Made by a program: the position numbers and the translations under genes. 64,000 bases of DNA from Streptomyces sp. SID12488 (GTDB lineage Bacteria; Actinomycetota; Actinomycetes; Streptomycetales; Streptomycetaceae): NCBI RefSeq assembly GCF_010548275.1, contig NZ_JAAGLT010000016.1, forward strand, positions 1 to 64,000, given 5' to 3'. Shown here piece by piece: positions 35,324 through 43,940 of the stretch; the first letter of the stretch is position 1; each line of letters begins with the position of its first letter. The notes below the pieces were generated by a model, which saw nothing but the letters and a program-made list of their open reading frames with translations, had not been told where the DNA came from and made no database searches.

Positions 35324-35800
35324 CTATCGCCCGGTGGGGTCCTGGACCGAGGCGGGGTTCTCGAAGACGGTATGTTCCGCGACTTCGGTCTTGTCGGTCT
35401 GTTCGGTCTTGTCGGTCTGCCGGGGCCGTTCGACCTGTTCCGGCCCTTGGACGATGTGAACGGCGTCCCTGAGGGAGAGCCGCTGTTCTTCGCTCATCAT
35501 GCCGAAGAAGGCGACGAGAGCGGCGGCGGGGTTGTCACTCTGCGACCACGCGTCGTTCATCAGCGCGGCCGAGTAGGCGGCGCGGGTGGAGACCGCCTCA
35601 TATCGATAGGCGCGGCCTTCCGCCTCACGACGGACCCAGCCCTTCTGATGGAGATTGTCCAGAACGGTCATCACCGTGGTGTAGGCGATGGACCGTTCCT
35701 GCCGAAGGTCTTCCAGGACTTCCCGAACGGTGACCGGGCGGTTCCACTTCCACACCCGCGTCATGACCGCGTCTTCGAGTTCTCCCAATGGGCGAGGCAC
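35324..35800 (-). CDS. BlaI/MecI/CopY-family transcriptional regulator
   Basis: A 158-residue protein with the family winged helix: PLGELEDAVMTRVWKWNRPV, TVREVLEDL, IAYTTVMTVLDNLHQKGWVR and REAEGRAYRYE. A polar tail of about 35 residues rich in TDKTE repeats follows. BlaI-type repressors usually work with a membrane BlaR1 metalloprotease, but no such gene is next door. The regulator is upstream of, and probably co-transcribed with, the acetyltransferase. Confidence 0.92.
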   Translation of the reverse strand: MPRPLGELEDAVMTRVWKWNRPVTVREVLEDLRQERSIAYTTVMTVLDNLHQKGWVRREAEGRAYRYEAVSTRAAYSAALMNDAWSQSDNPAAALVAFFGMMSEEQRLSLRDAVHIVQGPEQVERPRQTDKTEQTDKTEVAEHTVFENPASVQDPTGR

Positions 35801-35866
35801 AACTCAGCACACTAGTGGGAGAAACGGTGAATAGCGTGAAGGACGTGCGCATTCAGCGCCAAATAG

Positions 35867-36049
35867 CTACGAAACGGGGCGGTCCTGCCCAGCCTGTGAC
35901 GCCTGCTCGGCCCGGGCGATGGCGGCGTCGGCGGCCGCGTCCTCCTTGCCCTTGTTGGCACCGCCCTGACTCTTCACCATCGTCACGATCACGGCGGCGA
36001 AGAGCGCGGCCATCACTACGGGGGGCACGAGCGCGGAGACGTAGTCCAT
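35867..36049 (-). CDS. Small single-pass membrane protein
   Basis: A 60-residue protein with one N-terminal hydrophobic helix (VSALVPPVVMAALFAAVIVTMV) and a charged Ala/Asp-rich tail (KGKEDAAADAAIARAEQASQ). Clean codon bias and ATG 36049 make it a plausible real gene. The function is unknown. It precedes the BlaI-type gene by 66 bp on the same strand. Confidence 0.7.
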   Translation of the reverse strand: MDYVSALVPPVVMAALFAAVIVTMVKSQGGANKGKEDAAADAAIARAEQASQAGQDRPVS

Positions 36050-36076
36050 GGGGTCCAGAGTAGCCAGGCCCGAAGA

Positions 36077-36102
36077 AAGGCCCGGGCGCGGGCCCGGGCC
36101 TT
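36077..36102 (-). terminator. Intrinsic terminator after the 36185-36856 gene
   Basis: An 11-bp perfect stem AAGGCCCGGGC / GCCCGGGCCTT with loop GCGG is followed on the minus strand by TCTTCGG. It separates the 36185-36856 gene from the small membrane protein gene. Confidence 0.75.
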
Positions 36103-36112
36103 GGTGGTTCCA

Positions 36113-36182
36113 GCTCTGTTCAGCCTGTCTGTTCAGCCTGGCTGTTCGGTCTGGCTGTTCGGTCTGGCTGTTCGGTCTGTCC
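36113..36182 (+). repeat. Short tandem repeats, CTGTTCGGTCTGG units
   Basis: The array holds GGCTGTTCGGTCT three times and CTGTTCAGCCTG twice in 70 bp. The unit is about 15 bp and drifts between units. It ends at the stop codon of the upstream gene and may have arisen by slippage. Confidence 0.8.
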
Positions 36183-36184
36183 GC

Positions 36185-36856
36185 TCAGCCCGCGGCCAGC
36201 TGTTGTGGGGGATTCGCGGGCGGGGTCGGCTTGCGGCGCGGGAAGACCTCGCCCGGGGTGGGGACGGGGCGGGCGGGCCTGGGGGCGTCGGGTGCGGGCC
36301 GGGGTGCGGGTGCGGGCCGCTCGTAAGGCTGCTTCTCCGCGGGTTTGTCACCGGGTTTCCTGACGGGCTCCTCGGTGGCGAGACCGCCGGGCAGGGCCAG
36401 GAGGCGGGTACGGGAGGCGGGCACCGTGGGTGCGGCCGGCGCACGGCCGGCCACTCTGGCGCTCAGCCGGGCCCGTACGTCCCGCTCGGCGTGACGCAGG
36501 CAGCGGTCCAGGAGGGCGGCGGCGACCGGGTTCCCCCGCAGGGCGCGGAGGGCGGCGAGGTCGTCCGGGCTCGGGCGGTACCCGGCGCCCAGCGCCTCCT
36601 CCAGGAGCGTGAGAAAGCCGGCGGCGGTGCCGGGCAGAGCGGCGCGGTAGCGGGCGAGATCGGCCACGAGGAAGGCCCGCAGCCTGACCCCCTCGTGCGC
36701 CGCCTCGTCGACGGACTCGGCGAGCCGGAGACAGTCCTGGACGTCCTCTGCGGAGGCGGGGCCGGGGTGGGGGGCGAGGGCGAGGGCGCGACGGAGCACA
36801 CGCAGCTCCTCCGCACCGAACGCCATGCCGCCGCGAGATCCGAATGGCGTGGGCAT
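36185..36856 (-). CDS. Streptomyces-type conserved hypothetical protein
   Basis: A 223-residue protein. The helical N-terminal domain (about 1-140) contains FGAEELRVLRRALALAPHPG, LRAFLVADLARYRAALPG and HAERDVRARLSARVAG. The C-terminal third is Pro/Ala/Arg-rich and probably disordered. There is no signal peptide or enzymatic motif. It ends in a strong terminator (36077-36102). The function is unknown. Confidence 0.78.
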   Translation of the reverse strand: MPTPFGSRGGMAFGAEELRVLRRALALAPHPGPASAEDVQDCLRLAESVDEAAHEGVRLRAFLVADLARYRAALPGTAAGFLTLLEEALGAGYRPSPDDLAALRALRGNPVAAALLDRCLRHAERDVRARLSARVAGRAPAAPTVPASRTRLLALPGGLATEEPVRKPGDKPAEKQPYERPAPAPRPAPDAPRPARPVPTPGEVFPRRKPTPPANPPQQLAAG

Positions 36857-36918
36857 GCGGCGACGATACGCGCTAATCAGACAAATTCGACATTAGGGAC
36901 GGGCGTGGCGTGCGTTTT

Positions 36919-36940
36919 CAGCCCGTCCGGCGTTTGAGGG
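36919..36940 (+). repeat. Dispersed intergenic repeat, partial copy D
   Basis: CAGCCCGTCCGGCGTTTGAG plus GG matches the first 22 bp of copies A-C, then breaks off 3 bp before the coaX stop codon. The hairpin arm of the full element is absent. Confidence 0.7.
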
Positions 36941-36943
36941 GAC

Positions 36944-37741
36944 TCACATACGGGACACGTTCCGCTCGTACACCAGCCGCAGCCCGATCAACGTCAGCCA
37001 CGGCTCGTGCTCGTCGATCACCGACGCCTCACCCAGCACCATCGGCGCCAGCCCGCCCGTCGCGATCACCGTCACGTCGTCCGGATCCTCCGCCAGCTCC
37101 TTCGCCATCCGCGTCACCACACCGTCGACCTGACCCGCGAACCCGTAGATGATGCCCGCCTGCATCGCCTCGACCGTGTTCTTGCCGATCACCGCCCGGG
37201 GCCGCGCCACCTCGATCTTCCGGAGCTGCGCCCCCTTCACGCCGAGCGCCTCGACCGAGATCTCGATCCCGGGCGCGATCACCCCGCCGACGTACTCCCC
37301 GCGCGCGGACACCGCGTCGAACGTGGTCGCCGTACCGAAGTCGACGACGATCGCGGGGCCGCCGTAGAGCTCGACGGCGGCGACCGCGTTGATGATGCGG
37401 TCCGCGCCGACCTCCTTCGGGTTGTCGGTGAGGATCGGTACGCCCGTCTTCACGCCGGGTTCGACCAGCACCGCCGGCACATCGCCGTAGTACCGCCGCG
37501 TCACCTCGCGCAGCTCGTGCAGCACCGACGGGACGGTCGCGCAGATGGCGATGCCGTCGATGCCGTCGCCGAGCTCGTCCCCGAGGAGCGGGTGCATGCC
37601 CATGAGGCCCTGGAGGAGGACGGCGAGTTCGTCGGCCGTGCGGCGCGCGTCCGTGGAGATGCGCCAGTGTTCGACGATCTCGTCGCCGTCGAAGAGGCCG
37701 AGGACGGTGTGGGTGTTTCCTACGTCGATGGTCAGCAGCAT
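36944..37741 (-). CDS. coaX: Type III pantothenate kinase
   Basis: A 265-residue kinase that phosphorylates pantothenate, the first step of CoA synthesis. The ASKHA phosphate motifs are DVGNTHTVLGLFDGD (6-20) and VDFGTATTFDAVS; the central GADRIINAVAA is also typical. It is the last gene of the leftward DUF2520-panC-nadB-nadC-coaX operon, 10 bp after nadC, and so lies beside panC of the same pathway. Confidence 0.96.
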   Translation of the reverse strand: MLLTIDVGNTHTVLGLFDGDEIVEHWRISTDARRTADELAVLLQGLMGMHPLLGDELGDGIDGIAICATVPSVLHELREVTRRYYGDVPAVLVEPGVKTGVPILTDNPKEVGADRIINAVAAVELYGGPAIVVDFGTATTFDAVSARGEYVGGVIAPGIEISVEALGVKGAQLRKIEVARPRAVIGKNTVEAMQAGIIYGFAGQVDGVVTRMAKELAEDPDDVTVIATGGLAPMVLGEASVIDEHEPWLTLIGLRLVYERNVSRM

Positions 37742-37751
37742 GGCCGTGTAC

Positions 37752-38738
37752 CTACTCCGCCGCTCGCAGGTCGAGACCGATGTCGAGGATCGGCGAGGAG
37801 TGGGTGAGGGCGCCGACCGCCAGGTAGTCGACGCCGGTGTCGGCGTACTCCTTGGCGTTGTCCAGGACGAGCCGGCCCGAGACCTCCAGCACGGCGCGGC
37901 CGTCGACGAGCGCGACGGCCTCGTCGCACTCGCCGGGGGTGAAGTTGTCCAGGAGGATCAGGTCGGCGCCCGCGTCGAGCACCTCGCGCAGCTGGTGCAG
38001 CGTGTCGACCTCGACCTCGATCGGTACGTCCGGGAAGGCTTCCCGGACGGCCTCGAAGGCCTGGGTGACACCGCCGGCGGCGACCACGTGGTTGTCCTTG
38101 ACGAGTGCCGCGTCCGACAGGGACATCCGGTGGTTGACGCCGCCGCCGCAGCGGACCGCGTACTTCTCCAGGGCGCGCAGCCCGGGAGTCGTCTTGCGGG
38201 TGTCGCGCACGCGCGCCTTGGTGCCCTCCAGGACGTCCGCCCACGCGCGCGTGGCGGTCGCGATGCCGGACAGGCGGCACAGGAGGTTGAGGGCGCTGCG
38301 CTCGGCCGTCAGGAGGTCACGGGTGCGGGTCGTGACGCTGAGCAGCTTCTGGCCGGCCTCGACGCGGTCGCCGTCCTCGACGTGCCGTTCGACCTCGAAC
38401 TCGTCGGTGCAGACCACGGAGACGACCGCCTCGGCGATCCGCAGGCCGGCGACGACGCCGCCCTCGCGGGCGGTGAAGTCGGCGGTGGCGCGGGCCTCCT
38501 CGGGGATGGTCGCGACGGTCGTCACGTCCACGCCGTGGTCGAGGTCCTCCTGGATGGCGACATTGGCGATGTCCTCGACCTCCAGGGGGTCGAGGCCGGC
38601 GTCGGCGAGGAGGGCGGCGAGCGCGGGGTCCAGGCCGCACTCCATGTACACCTCGTCCGCCATGTCGGGGTCGGAGCCGCAGGCGCAGCCGTCGCCGCAG
38701 CCGCCGCTCTGGGCGAGGGGAAGGTCGGGGGTGCTCAC
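37752..38738 (-). CDS. nadC: Nicotinate-nucleotide pyrophosphorylase (quinolinate PRTase)
   Basis: A 328-residue enzyme converting quinolinate and PRPP to nicotinate mononucleotide in NAD synthesis. The core has AIQEDLDHGVDVTT-type residues, RKTTPGLRALEKYAV, GGGVNHRMSLSDAALVKDNH and IEVEVDTL. The N-terminal extension of about 35 residues holds a glycine/cysteine cluster (GGCGDGCACG) not usual in NadC. GTG 38738 follows nadB by 5 nt. GTG 38747 is an alternative start. Confidence 0.95.
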   Translation of the reverse strand: MSTPDLPLAQSGGCGDGCACGSDPDMADEVYMECGLDPALAALLADAGLDPLEVEDIANVAIQEDLDHGVDVTTVATIPEEARATADFTAREGGVVAGLRIAEAVVSVVCTDEFEVERHVEDGDRVEAGQKLLSVTTRTRDLLTAERSALNLLCRLSGIATATRAWADVLEGTKARVRDTRKTTPGLRALEKYAVRCGGGVNHRMSLSDAALVKDNHVVAAGGVTQAFEAVREAFPDVPIEVEVDTLHQLREVLDAGADLILLDNFTPGECDEAVALVDGRAVLEVSGRLVLDNAKEYADTGVDYLAVGALTHSSPILDIGLDLRAAE

Positions 38739-38743
38739 TACTG

Positions 38744-40507
38744 TCACTGCTCCTGGGGACGGTGCTCCGGCTGATGATGCCGGGTCGGGGGGAAGTCTGC
38801 GGTGTCGGTGGTGTGTACGGCCAGCGTCCGGTCGGGATTCAGCCGTACGACGATGTGGCGGTGCCAGGTCGTGTCGTCGCGCTCGGCGTGGTCCTCGCGC
38901 CAGTGGCAGCCGCGGGTCTCCTCGCGCATGCGGGCGGCGGCGACCAGGACGCGGGCCACGCACAGGAGGTTGGTGGTCTCCCAGGTGTCGACGCCGGGCT
39001 CGGCGGTCTTGCCGTTCTCGTCGAGGGCGTCGCGGGCCTCTGCGTGCAGTTTCTGGATGGCCGCGGCGGCGGTGTCCAGGGAGGCGGCGGAGCGCAGCAC
39101 TCCGGCGCCCTCGGTCATGACGCGCTGGATCGCGAAGCGGGCCTCGGGGGCGAGCAGCGGGTGCGCGGGCTTCTCGGGGTGCGGGACGGGTGCGGGCACG
39201 CGTGCGTGGAGGCCGTTTCCGGCGTGGGCCGCGGTGATGTCGGCGACGATGCGCTCGGCGTAGACCAGGCCCTCCAGGAGGGAGTTGGAGGCGAGCCGGT
39301 TGGCGCCGTGGACGCCGGTGCAGGCGACCTCTCCGCACGCGTACAGGCCGGGGACGGTCGTGCGGCCCCGGGAGTCGGTGCGGACGCCGCCGGAGGCGTA
39401 GTGGGCGGCCGGGGCGACGGGGACGGGCTCGGTGACCGGGTCGATGCCGTGGGCGCGGCAGGAGGCGAGGATCGTCGGGAAGCGGTGCTCCCACATGTGG
39501 GCGCCGAAGTGCCGGGCGTCCAGGAACATGTGTTCGGCGCCCTGTTCCTGCATGCGGCGCATGATGCCCTTGGCGACGATGTCCCGGGGCGCGAGTTCGC
39601 CGAGTTCGTGCTGGCCGGTCATGAAGCGCACGCCGTCGGCGTCGACGAGGTGGGCGCCCTCACCGCGTACCGCCTCGGAGACGAGCGGCTGCTGGCCCTC
39701 GGCGTCGGCACCCAGGAAGAGCACCGTGGGGTGGAACTGGACGAACTCGAGGTCGCTGACCTCGGCGCCCGCGCGCAGGGCGAGGGCCACGCCGTCGCCG
39801 GTCGACACGGACGGGTTGGTGGTCGCGGAGAAGACCTGGCCCATGCCGCCGGTGGCGAGGACCACGGCGGGCGCGTGGACGGCGCCCACGCCGTCGTGCT
39901 GGCCCTCTCCCATGACGTGCAGGGTCACGCCCGCCGTACGGCCGTCGGCGTCCGTCAGGAGGTCCAGGACGAGCGCGTTCTCGACCGTGCGCAGGCCCCG
40001 CGCGCGGACGGCCTCGACGAGGGCGCGGGAGATCTCCGCGCCGGTCGCGTCGCCGCCCGCGTGCGCTATCCGGCGGCGGTGGTGGCCGCCCTCGCGGGTC
40101 AGTTCGAGTCCTCCTTCGGAGGACTCGTCGAAGTGGGCGCCGGTCTCGATGAGCCGCCGTACGGCGTCCGGTCCCTCCGTGACGAGGATCCGTACGGCCT
40201 CCTCGTCGCACAGGCCCGCGCCGGCCACCAGGGTGTCGTCCAGGTGCTGTTCGGGTGTGTCGCCCTCCCCCAGGGCCGCCGCGATGCCGCCCTGGGCCCA
40301 GCGGGTGGAGCCGTCGTCGAGGCGGGCCTTGGTGACGACGACCGTCCTCAGGCCGGCCGCGTCGCAGCGCAGGGCCGCGGTGAGCCCGGCGACACCGGAG
40401 CCGACGACCACGACGTCCGCGGAGAGGGCCCAGCCGGGGGCGGGGGCGTGCAGCCGTATGCCGGTGGAGGTGCCGGCGTGGCCGGCGGTGGGGCCTGTGG
40501 TGCTCAC
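38744..40507 (-). CDS. nadB: L-aspartate oxidase
   Basis: A 587-residue flavoenzyme that oxidises aspartate to iminoaspartate, the first step of de novo NAD synthesis. FAD-binding VVVGSGVAGLTAALR, substrate-site DDGSTRWAQGGIAAAL, HRRRIAHAGGDATG and the C-terminal GANRLASNSLLEGLVYAERI are present. GTG 40507 overlaps the panC stop codon by 4 nt. No nadA is seen in this window, although iminoaspartate needs it. Confidence 0.96.
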   Translation of the reverse strand: MSTTGPTAGHAGTSTGIRLHAPAPGWALSADVVVVGSGVAGLTAALRCDAAGLRTVVVTKARLDDGSTRWAQGGIAAALGEGDTPEQHLDDTLVAGAGLCDEEAVRILVTEGPDAVRRLIETGAHFDESSEGGLELTREGGHHRRRIAHAGGDATGAEISRALVEAVRARGLRTVENALVLDLLTDADGRTAGVTLHVMGEGQHDGVGAVHAPAVVLATGGMGQVFSATTNPSVSTGDGVALALRAGAEVSDLEFVQFHPTVLFLGADAEGQQPLVSEAVRGEGAHLVDADGVRFMTGQHELGELAPRDIVAKGIMRRMQEQGAEHMFLDARHFGAHMWEHRFPTILASCRAHGIDPVTEPVPVAPAAHYASGGVRTDSRGRTTVPGLYACGEVACTGVHGANRLASNSLLEGLVYAERIVADITAAHAGNGLHARVPAPVPHPEKPAHPLLAPEARFAIQRVMTEGAGVLRSAASLDTAAAAIQKLHAEARDALDENGKTAEPGVDTWETTNLLCVARVLVAAARMREETRGCHWREDHAERDDTTWHRHIVVRLNPDRTLAVHTTDTADFPPTRHHQPEHRPQEQ

Positions 40508-41526
40508 AAGGCGGCTCCGGGGGGTCCGAAAATGAGAGGGATGTTGTCGATCAGCCGGGTCGTCCCGACCTTGGCTGCGACGGCGAGGACGGCTTCGCCC
40601 GTGAAGTCGTCCGGGATCTCGGTGAAGTCGGCGGGGTCGACCAGGGCCAGGTAGTCGAGGACCAGCGGGGGCCGGAGGCGGGCGGCGTCGTCCAGGAGGA
40701 GGCGGGCGGCGGCCCGCACGGCGGCGGGAGCGCCTCCGGGGACCTTCGCGACGGCGTGCGCGTCGGCGGCGGCTCGGGATTCCCCGAGCGCGCTGAGGGC
40801 CTGGGCACGCGCGTGCGTGGCAGGCACCTCGCGGGCCCGCGCGCGCAGCGCCTCCTGGGCGGCGTGCCGGTCGCCGCCGGCGAACAGGGCCTGGGAGAGG
40901 GCGAGCGCCGTACGCCGCTCCTCCGGGGACAGATAGCGGTTGCGGCTGGAGCGGGCCAGGCCGTCGGGCTCGCGCACGGTCGGGACGCCGACGATCTCCA
41001 CGCCGAAGTTCAGGTCACGGACCATCCGGCGGATCATCGCGAGCTGCTGGGCGTCCTTCTGCCCGAAGAAGGCCACGTCGGGGCGGGTGAGGTGGAGCAG
41101 TTTGCCGACGACGGTGAGCACGCCGTCGAAGTGCCCGGGGCGCGTGGCCCCTTCCAGCCGCTCCCCCATGGGGCCCGCGCTGATCCGCACCTGGGGTTCG
41201 CCGCCCGGGTAGACCTCGTCCACGGAGGGGGCGAACACGGCGTCCGCGCCCGCCTGTCCGGCGAGTTCGACGTCGGCGTCGAGGGTGCGCGGGTAGCGGT
41301 CGAGGTCCTCGCCCTTGCCGAACTGGAGAGGGTTCACGAAGACGGTGACGGTCACGAAGCCCTTGGGGCCGACGTGTGCGCGGGCGGTCCGGATCAGGGT
41401 GGCGTGGCCCTCGTGGAGGGCGCCCATGGTCATCACGACGGCGTTGTGTCCCGGCACACCGATGTGCGCGTGGGCGTCCGCCAGAGCGTCGGTGTCGGAC
41501 AGGATTCCCCAGAATCGGCTGCTCAT
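40504..41526 (-). CDS. panC: Pantoate-beta-alanine ligase
   Basis: A 340-residue ligase joining pantoate and beta-alanine with ATP to make pantothenate. The HIGH-like MGALHEGHATLI, VFVNPLQFGKGEDLDRYPR, the GHFDGVLTVVGKLL loop and the KMSKS-like RSSRNRYLSPEER are present. An insertion near residues 215-260 makes it longer than E. coli PanC. It has 4-nt overlaps with the genes on both sides, so the operon is tightly coupled. Confidence 0.95.
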   Translation of the reverse strand: MSSRFWGILSDTDALADAHAHIGVPGHNAVVMTMGALHEGHATLIRTARAHVGPKGFVTVTVFVNPLQFGKGEDLDRYPRTLDADVELAGQAGADAVFAPSVDEVYPGGEPQVRISAGPMGERLEGATRPGHFDGVLTVVGKLLHLTRPDVAFFGQKDAQQLAMIRRMVRDLNFGVEIVGVPTVREPDGLARSSRNRYLSPEERRTALALSQALFAGGDRHAAQEALRARAREVPATHARAQALSALGESRAAADAHAVAKVPGGAPAAVRAAARLLLDDAARLRPPLVLDYLALVDPADFTEIPDDFTGEAVLAVAAKVGTTRLIDNIPLIFGPPGAAL

Positions 41527-42476
41527 CGCTCTCCCCCGTCGCTGTTCGGGCTTTCGGGGCTCGCGGGCGGGCTCGCGCCCTCCGCGAGCACCCCGAGGAG
41601 GTCCTCGGCCAGTTCCGGCTTGAGGAGGCCGTGCGCGAGCGCGCGGTCGGCGGTCGCGCGGGCCATCGCCAGATATCCGGCGACGCTCTGCGGGGAGTGC
41701 TTGCGCAGCTCCGCGACATGGGCGGCGACGGTGCCCGCGTCCCCGCGCGCGACGGGCCCGGTGAGAGCCGCGTCCCCGGAGCGCAGCGCGTTGTCCAGGG
41801 CGGCGCCCAGCAGTGGGCCGAGCATCCGGTGGGGGGATTCGACACCGGCCGCGCGCAGCAGGTCCATGGACTCGGCGACCAGGGTCACCAGGTGGTTGGC
41901 GCCCAGGGCGAGGGCCGCGTGGTAGAGCGGGCGGCTCTCCTCGGCGATCCACTCGGGCTCGCCGCCCATCTCGATGACGAGGGCTTCGGCGGCCAGCCGC
42001 AGCTCGGGGCGCGCGGTGACCCCGAAGGAGCACCCGGCGAGCCGCTGTACGTCCACAGGGGTGCCGGTGAACGTCATGGCGGGGTGCAGGGCCAGCGGCA
42101 GCGCGCCGGCCCGCAGGGCGGGGTCCAGGACCTTCGCGCCGTACCGCCCGGAGGTGTGCACGATCAGCTGTCCCGGGCGTACGGCGCCGGTCTCGGCGAG
42201 GCCCTCCACGAGGCCGGGCAGGGCGTCGTCCGGGACGGTCAGCAGGACCAGTTCGGCGCGTTCCATGACCTGGGCGGGCGACACGACGGGAACGTCCGGG
42301 AGCAGCTCGGCGGCTCTGCGGACGGAGGCGTCGGAGACCGCGGACACGGCCACCGGACGGTGCCCGGCGAGTTGCAGGGACGCGGCCAGCGCGGGACCCA
42401 CGCGTCCGGCACCGACCACGCCGACGGTGAGCCGCGCGGGGCGGTCCCTGGGGTCTGGCTGTTGGAATGTACTCAC
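41523..42476 (-). CDS. Rossmann-fold DUF2520 oxidoreductase-like protein
   Basis: A 317-residue protein. The NAD(P)-binding N-terminus is LTVGVVGAGRVGPALAASLQ (about 16-35). The DUF2520 C-terminal helical domain contains LPLALHPAMTFTGTPVDVQ, LYHAALALGANHLVTLV and RSGDAALTGPVARGD. The fold is close to ProC and ketopantoate reductases. Being first in an operon with panC, it may supply or protect pantoate, but the reaction is unproven. It overlaps panC by 4 nt. Confidence 0.9.
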   Translation of the reverse strand: MSTFQQPDPRDRPARLTVGVVGAGRVGPALAASLQLAGHRPVAVSAVSDASVRRAAELLPDVPVVSPAQVMERAELVLLTVPDDALPGLVEGLAETGAVRPGQLIVHTSGRYGAKVLDPALRAGALPLALHPAMTFTGTPVDVQRLAGCSFGVTARPELRLAAEALVIEMGGEPEWIAEESRPLYHAALALGANHLVTLVAESMDLLRAAGVESPHRMLGPLLGAALDNALRSGDAALTGPVARGDAGTVAAHVAELRKHSPQSVAGYLAMARATADRALAHGLLKPELAEDLLGVLAEGASPPASPESPNSDGGER

Positions 42477-42574
42477 TCGACGACGGCCTTCCCGTTCCAG
42501 TCCGCTCGGGGTACCGGACGATGTACCGGACGATTTCTCGTCATGTTAACGCGATCGGTCCCGGAGGCGTCCGG

Positions 42575-42583
42575 TTGTCCACA
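42575..42583 (+). promoter_or_regulatory. Isolated DnaA box
   Basis: TTGTCCACA is an exact match to the DnaA box of high-GC actinobacteria, in the 192-bp divergent gap between the DUF2520 gene and the PLP lyase. A degenerate partner, TTGTGGGTG, follows at once. This is not an origin: there is no cluster. Confidence 0.45.
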
Positions 42584-42642
42584 GGTTGTGGGTGACCGCA
42601 CGCCCTCCGCGCACGGCCGACGGAAAACCGCGTGACTGCCCG

Positions 42643-42658
42643 ATCCCGCGCGCGGGAT
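42643..42658. promoter_or_regulatory. Palindrome at the start of the PLP lyase gene
   Basis: A perfect 16-bp palindrome ATCCCGCG/CGCGGGAT ends on the first bases of an in-frame ATG (42657), with another GATCCCGGGC beside it. It may be an operator or just CG-rich self-complementarity. Confidence 0.4.
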
Positions 42659-42668
42659 GATCCCGGGC

Positions 42669-43871
42669 ATGAGCGACAGGGCGGATGAGGGCGGGCGACC
42701 GGGCGAGAAACCCGGCACGGAGCAGGGCACGGATCAGGGCCCGGAGCAGGGCGGGAAGGAACGACGGCTGCGGCGCCGGGCCGCGCTCCGGAGCGCCGAA
42801 CGGGTCCTGGCCCGCCCGGGGTTCCTCGGGACGATCGGGGAGCGGCTGGCGCTGCTCGACGAGGCGCGGGAGTCGTACGACCTGGACGAGCCGTCGGACA
42901 TCTACGGCGGCGGGATCGTCGAGACCCTGGAGGAGCGGGTCGCCGGACTGCTCGGCAAGGAGGCCGCCGCCTTCTTCCCGACCGGCACGATGGCCCAGCA
43001 GGTGGCCCTGCGCTGCTGGGCGGGCCGCACCGGCAACCCGGCCGTCGCCCTGCACGCGCTCGCCCACCCCGAGGTGCACGAACGGAACGCGTTCAGCACG
43101 CTCGGCGGACTGCGCCCGCTGCGGGTGACGAGCGAGCCCCGGATGCCGACGGCCGACGAGGTGCGCGACTTCGACGAGCCCTTCGGGACGCTGATGCTGG
43201 AACTTCCCCTCAGGGACGCCGGTTTCGTGCTGCCCACCTGGGATGAGCTGTCCGAGGTCGTGGCGGCGGCGCGGGAACGCGACGCGGTGGTGCACTTCGA
43301 CGGGGCCCGCCTGTGGGAGTCCACCACCCACTTCGGCCGCCCCCTGGACGAGATCGCGGACCTCGCGGACAGCGTCTACGTGTCCCTCTACAAGTCCCTC
43401 GACGGCTACGGCGGTGCCGCACTGGCGGGCCCGCGGACCCTCGTCGAGGAGGCGAAGGCCTGGCGGCACCGCTACGGAGGCGCGGTCTTCCAGCAGTTCC
43501 CGACGGTCCTGTCCGCCCTCGTCGGCCTGGACCGCGAGCTGCCCCGCCTCCCGGAGTACGTGGCCCACGCGCGCGTGGTCGCCGCCGCGCTGCGCGAAGG
43601 CTTCGCGGCGGCCGGGGTGCCGTGGGCGCGCGTCCACCCGGAGGTGCCGCACACGAACGAGTTCCAGGTCTGGCTGCCGTACGACCCCGAGGTCGCCGCG
43701 GAGGCCGCGGTCCGGCACGGCGAGGAGACGAAGACCCTCCTGTTCTCCAACGATTGGAGCCGCGGCGGCCCGGGCCTCGCGTTCACCGAGGTGTTCGTCC
43801 GTGCCGCCGGCCTGGAGTGGACGGCGGACGAGGTGAAGGTGGCGGTGACGGAGTTCATGGAGCGGCTGTAG
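42669..43871 (+). CDS. PLP-dependent beta-eliminating lyase / threonine aldolase-like enzyme
   Basis: About 400 residues with a fold-type I PLP domain: the cofactor region EAAAFFPTGTMAQQVALR, the conserved Asp in VHFDGARLWES, and the PLP lysine in VSLYKSLDGYGGAAL. This is the low-specificity threonine aldolase/GLY1 pattern. The substrate is not certain. The first 35 residues are Gly/Glu/Gln-rich (GTEQGTDQGPEQGGKE) and probably disordered. ATG 42669 is used, with ATG 42657 possible. Confidence 0.9.
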   Translation: MSDRADEGGRPGEKPGTEQGTDQGPEQGGKERRLRRRAALRSAERVLARPGFLGTIGERLALLDEARESYDLDEPSDIYGGGIVETLEERVAGLLGKEAAAFFPTGTMAQQVALRCWAGRTGNPAVALHALAHPEVHERNAFSTLGGLRPLRVTSEPRMPTADEVRDFDEPFGTLMLELPLRDAGFVLPTWDELSEVVAAARERDAVVHFDGARLWESTTHFGRPLDEIADLADSVYVSLYKSLDGYGGAALAGPRTLVEEAKAWRHRYGGAVFQQFPTVLSALVGLDRELPRLPEYVAHARVVAAALREGFAAAGVPWARVHPEVPHTNEFQVWLPYDPEVAAEAAVRHGEETKTLLFSNDWSRGGPGLAFTEVFVRAAGLEWTADEVKVAVTEFMERL

Positions 43872-43940
43872 CCCGGCCGGGCAGCGACTTCCTGGAGGGC
43901 GTCCTCAGGTGACCGGCGGACGGGCCGGTGGAACAGGCGG

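Noticed and set aside
38739..39494. N-terminal extension of the nadC frame on the minus strand
   Set aside because: It overlaps the nadB coding region and is Arg/Pro-rich; the GTG at 38738 begins the recognisable protein.
42575..42583. Replication origin
   Set aside because: Only one perfect DnaA box, with no cluster and no dnaA or dnaN nearby.
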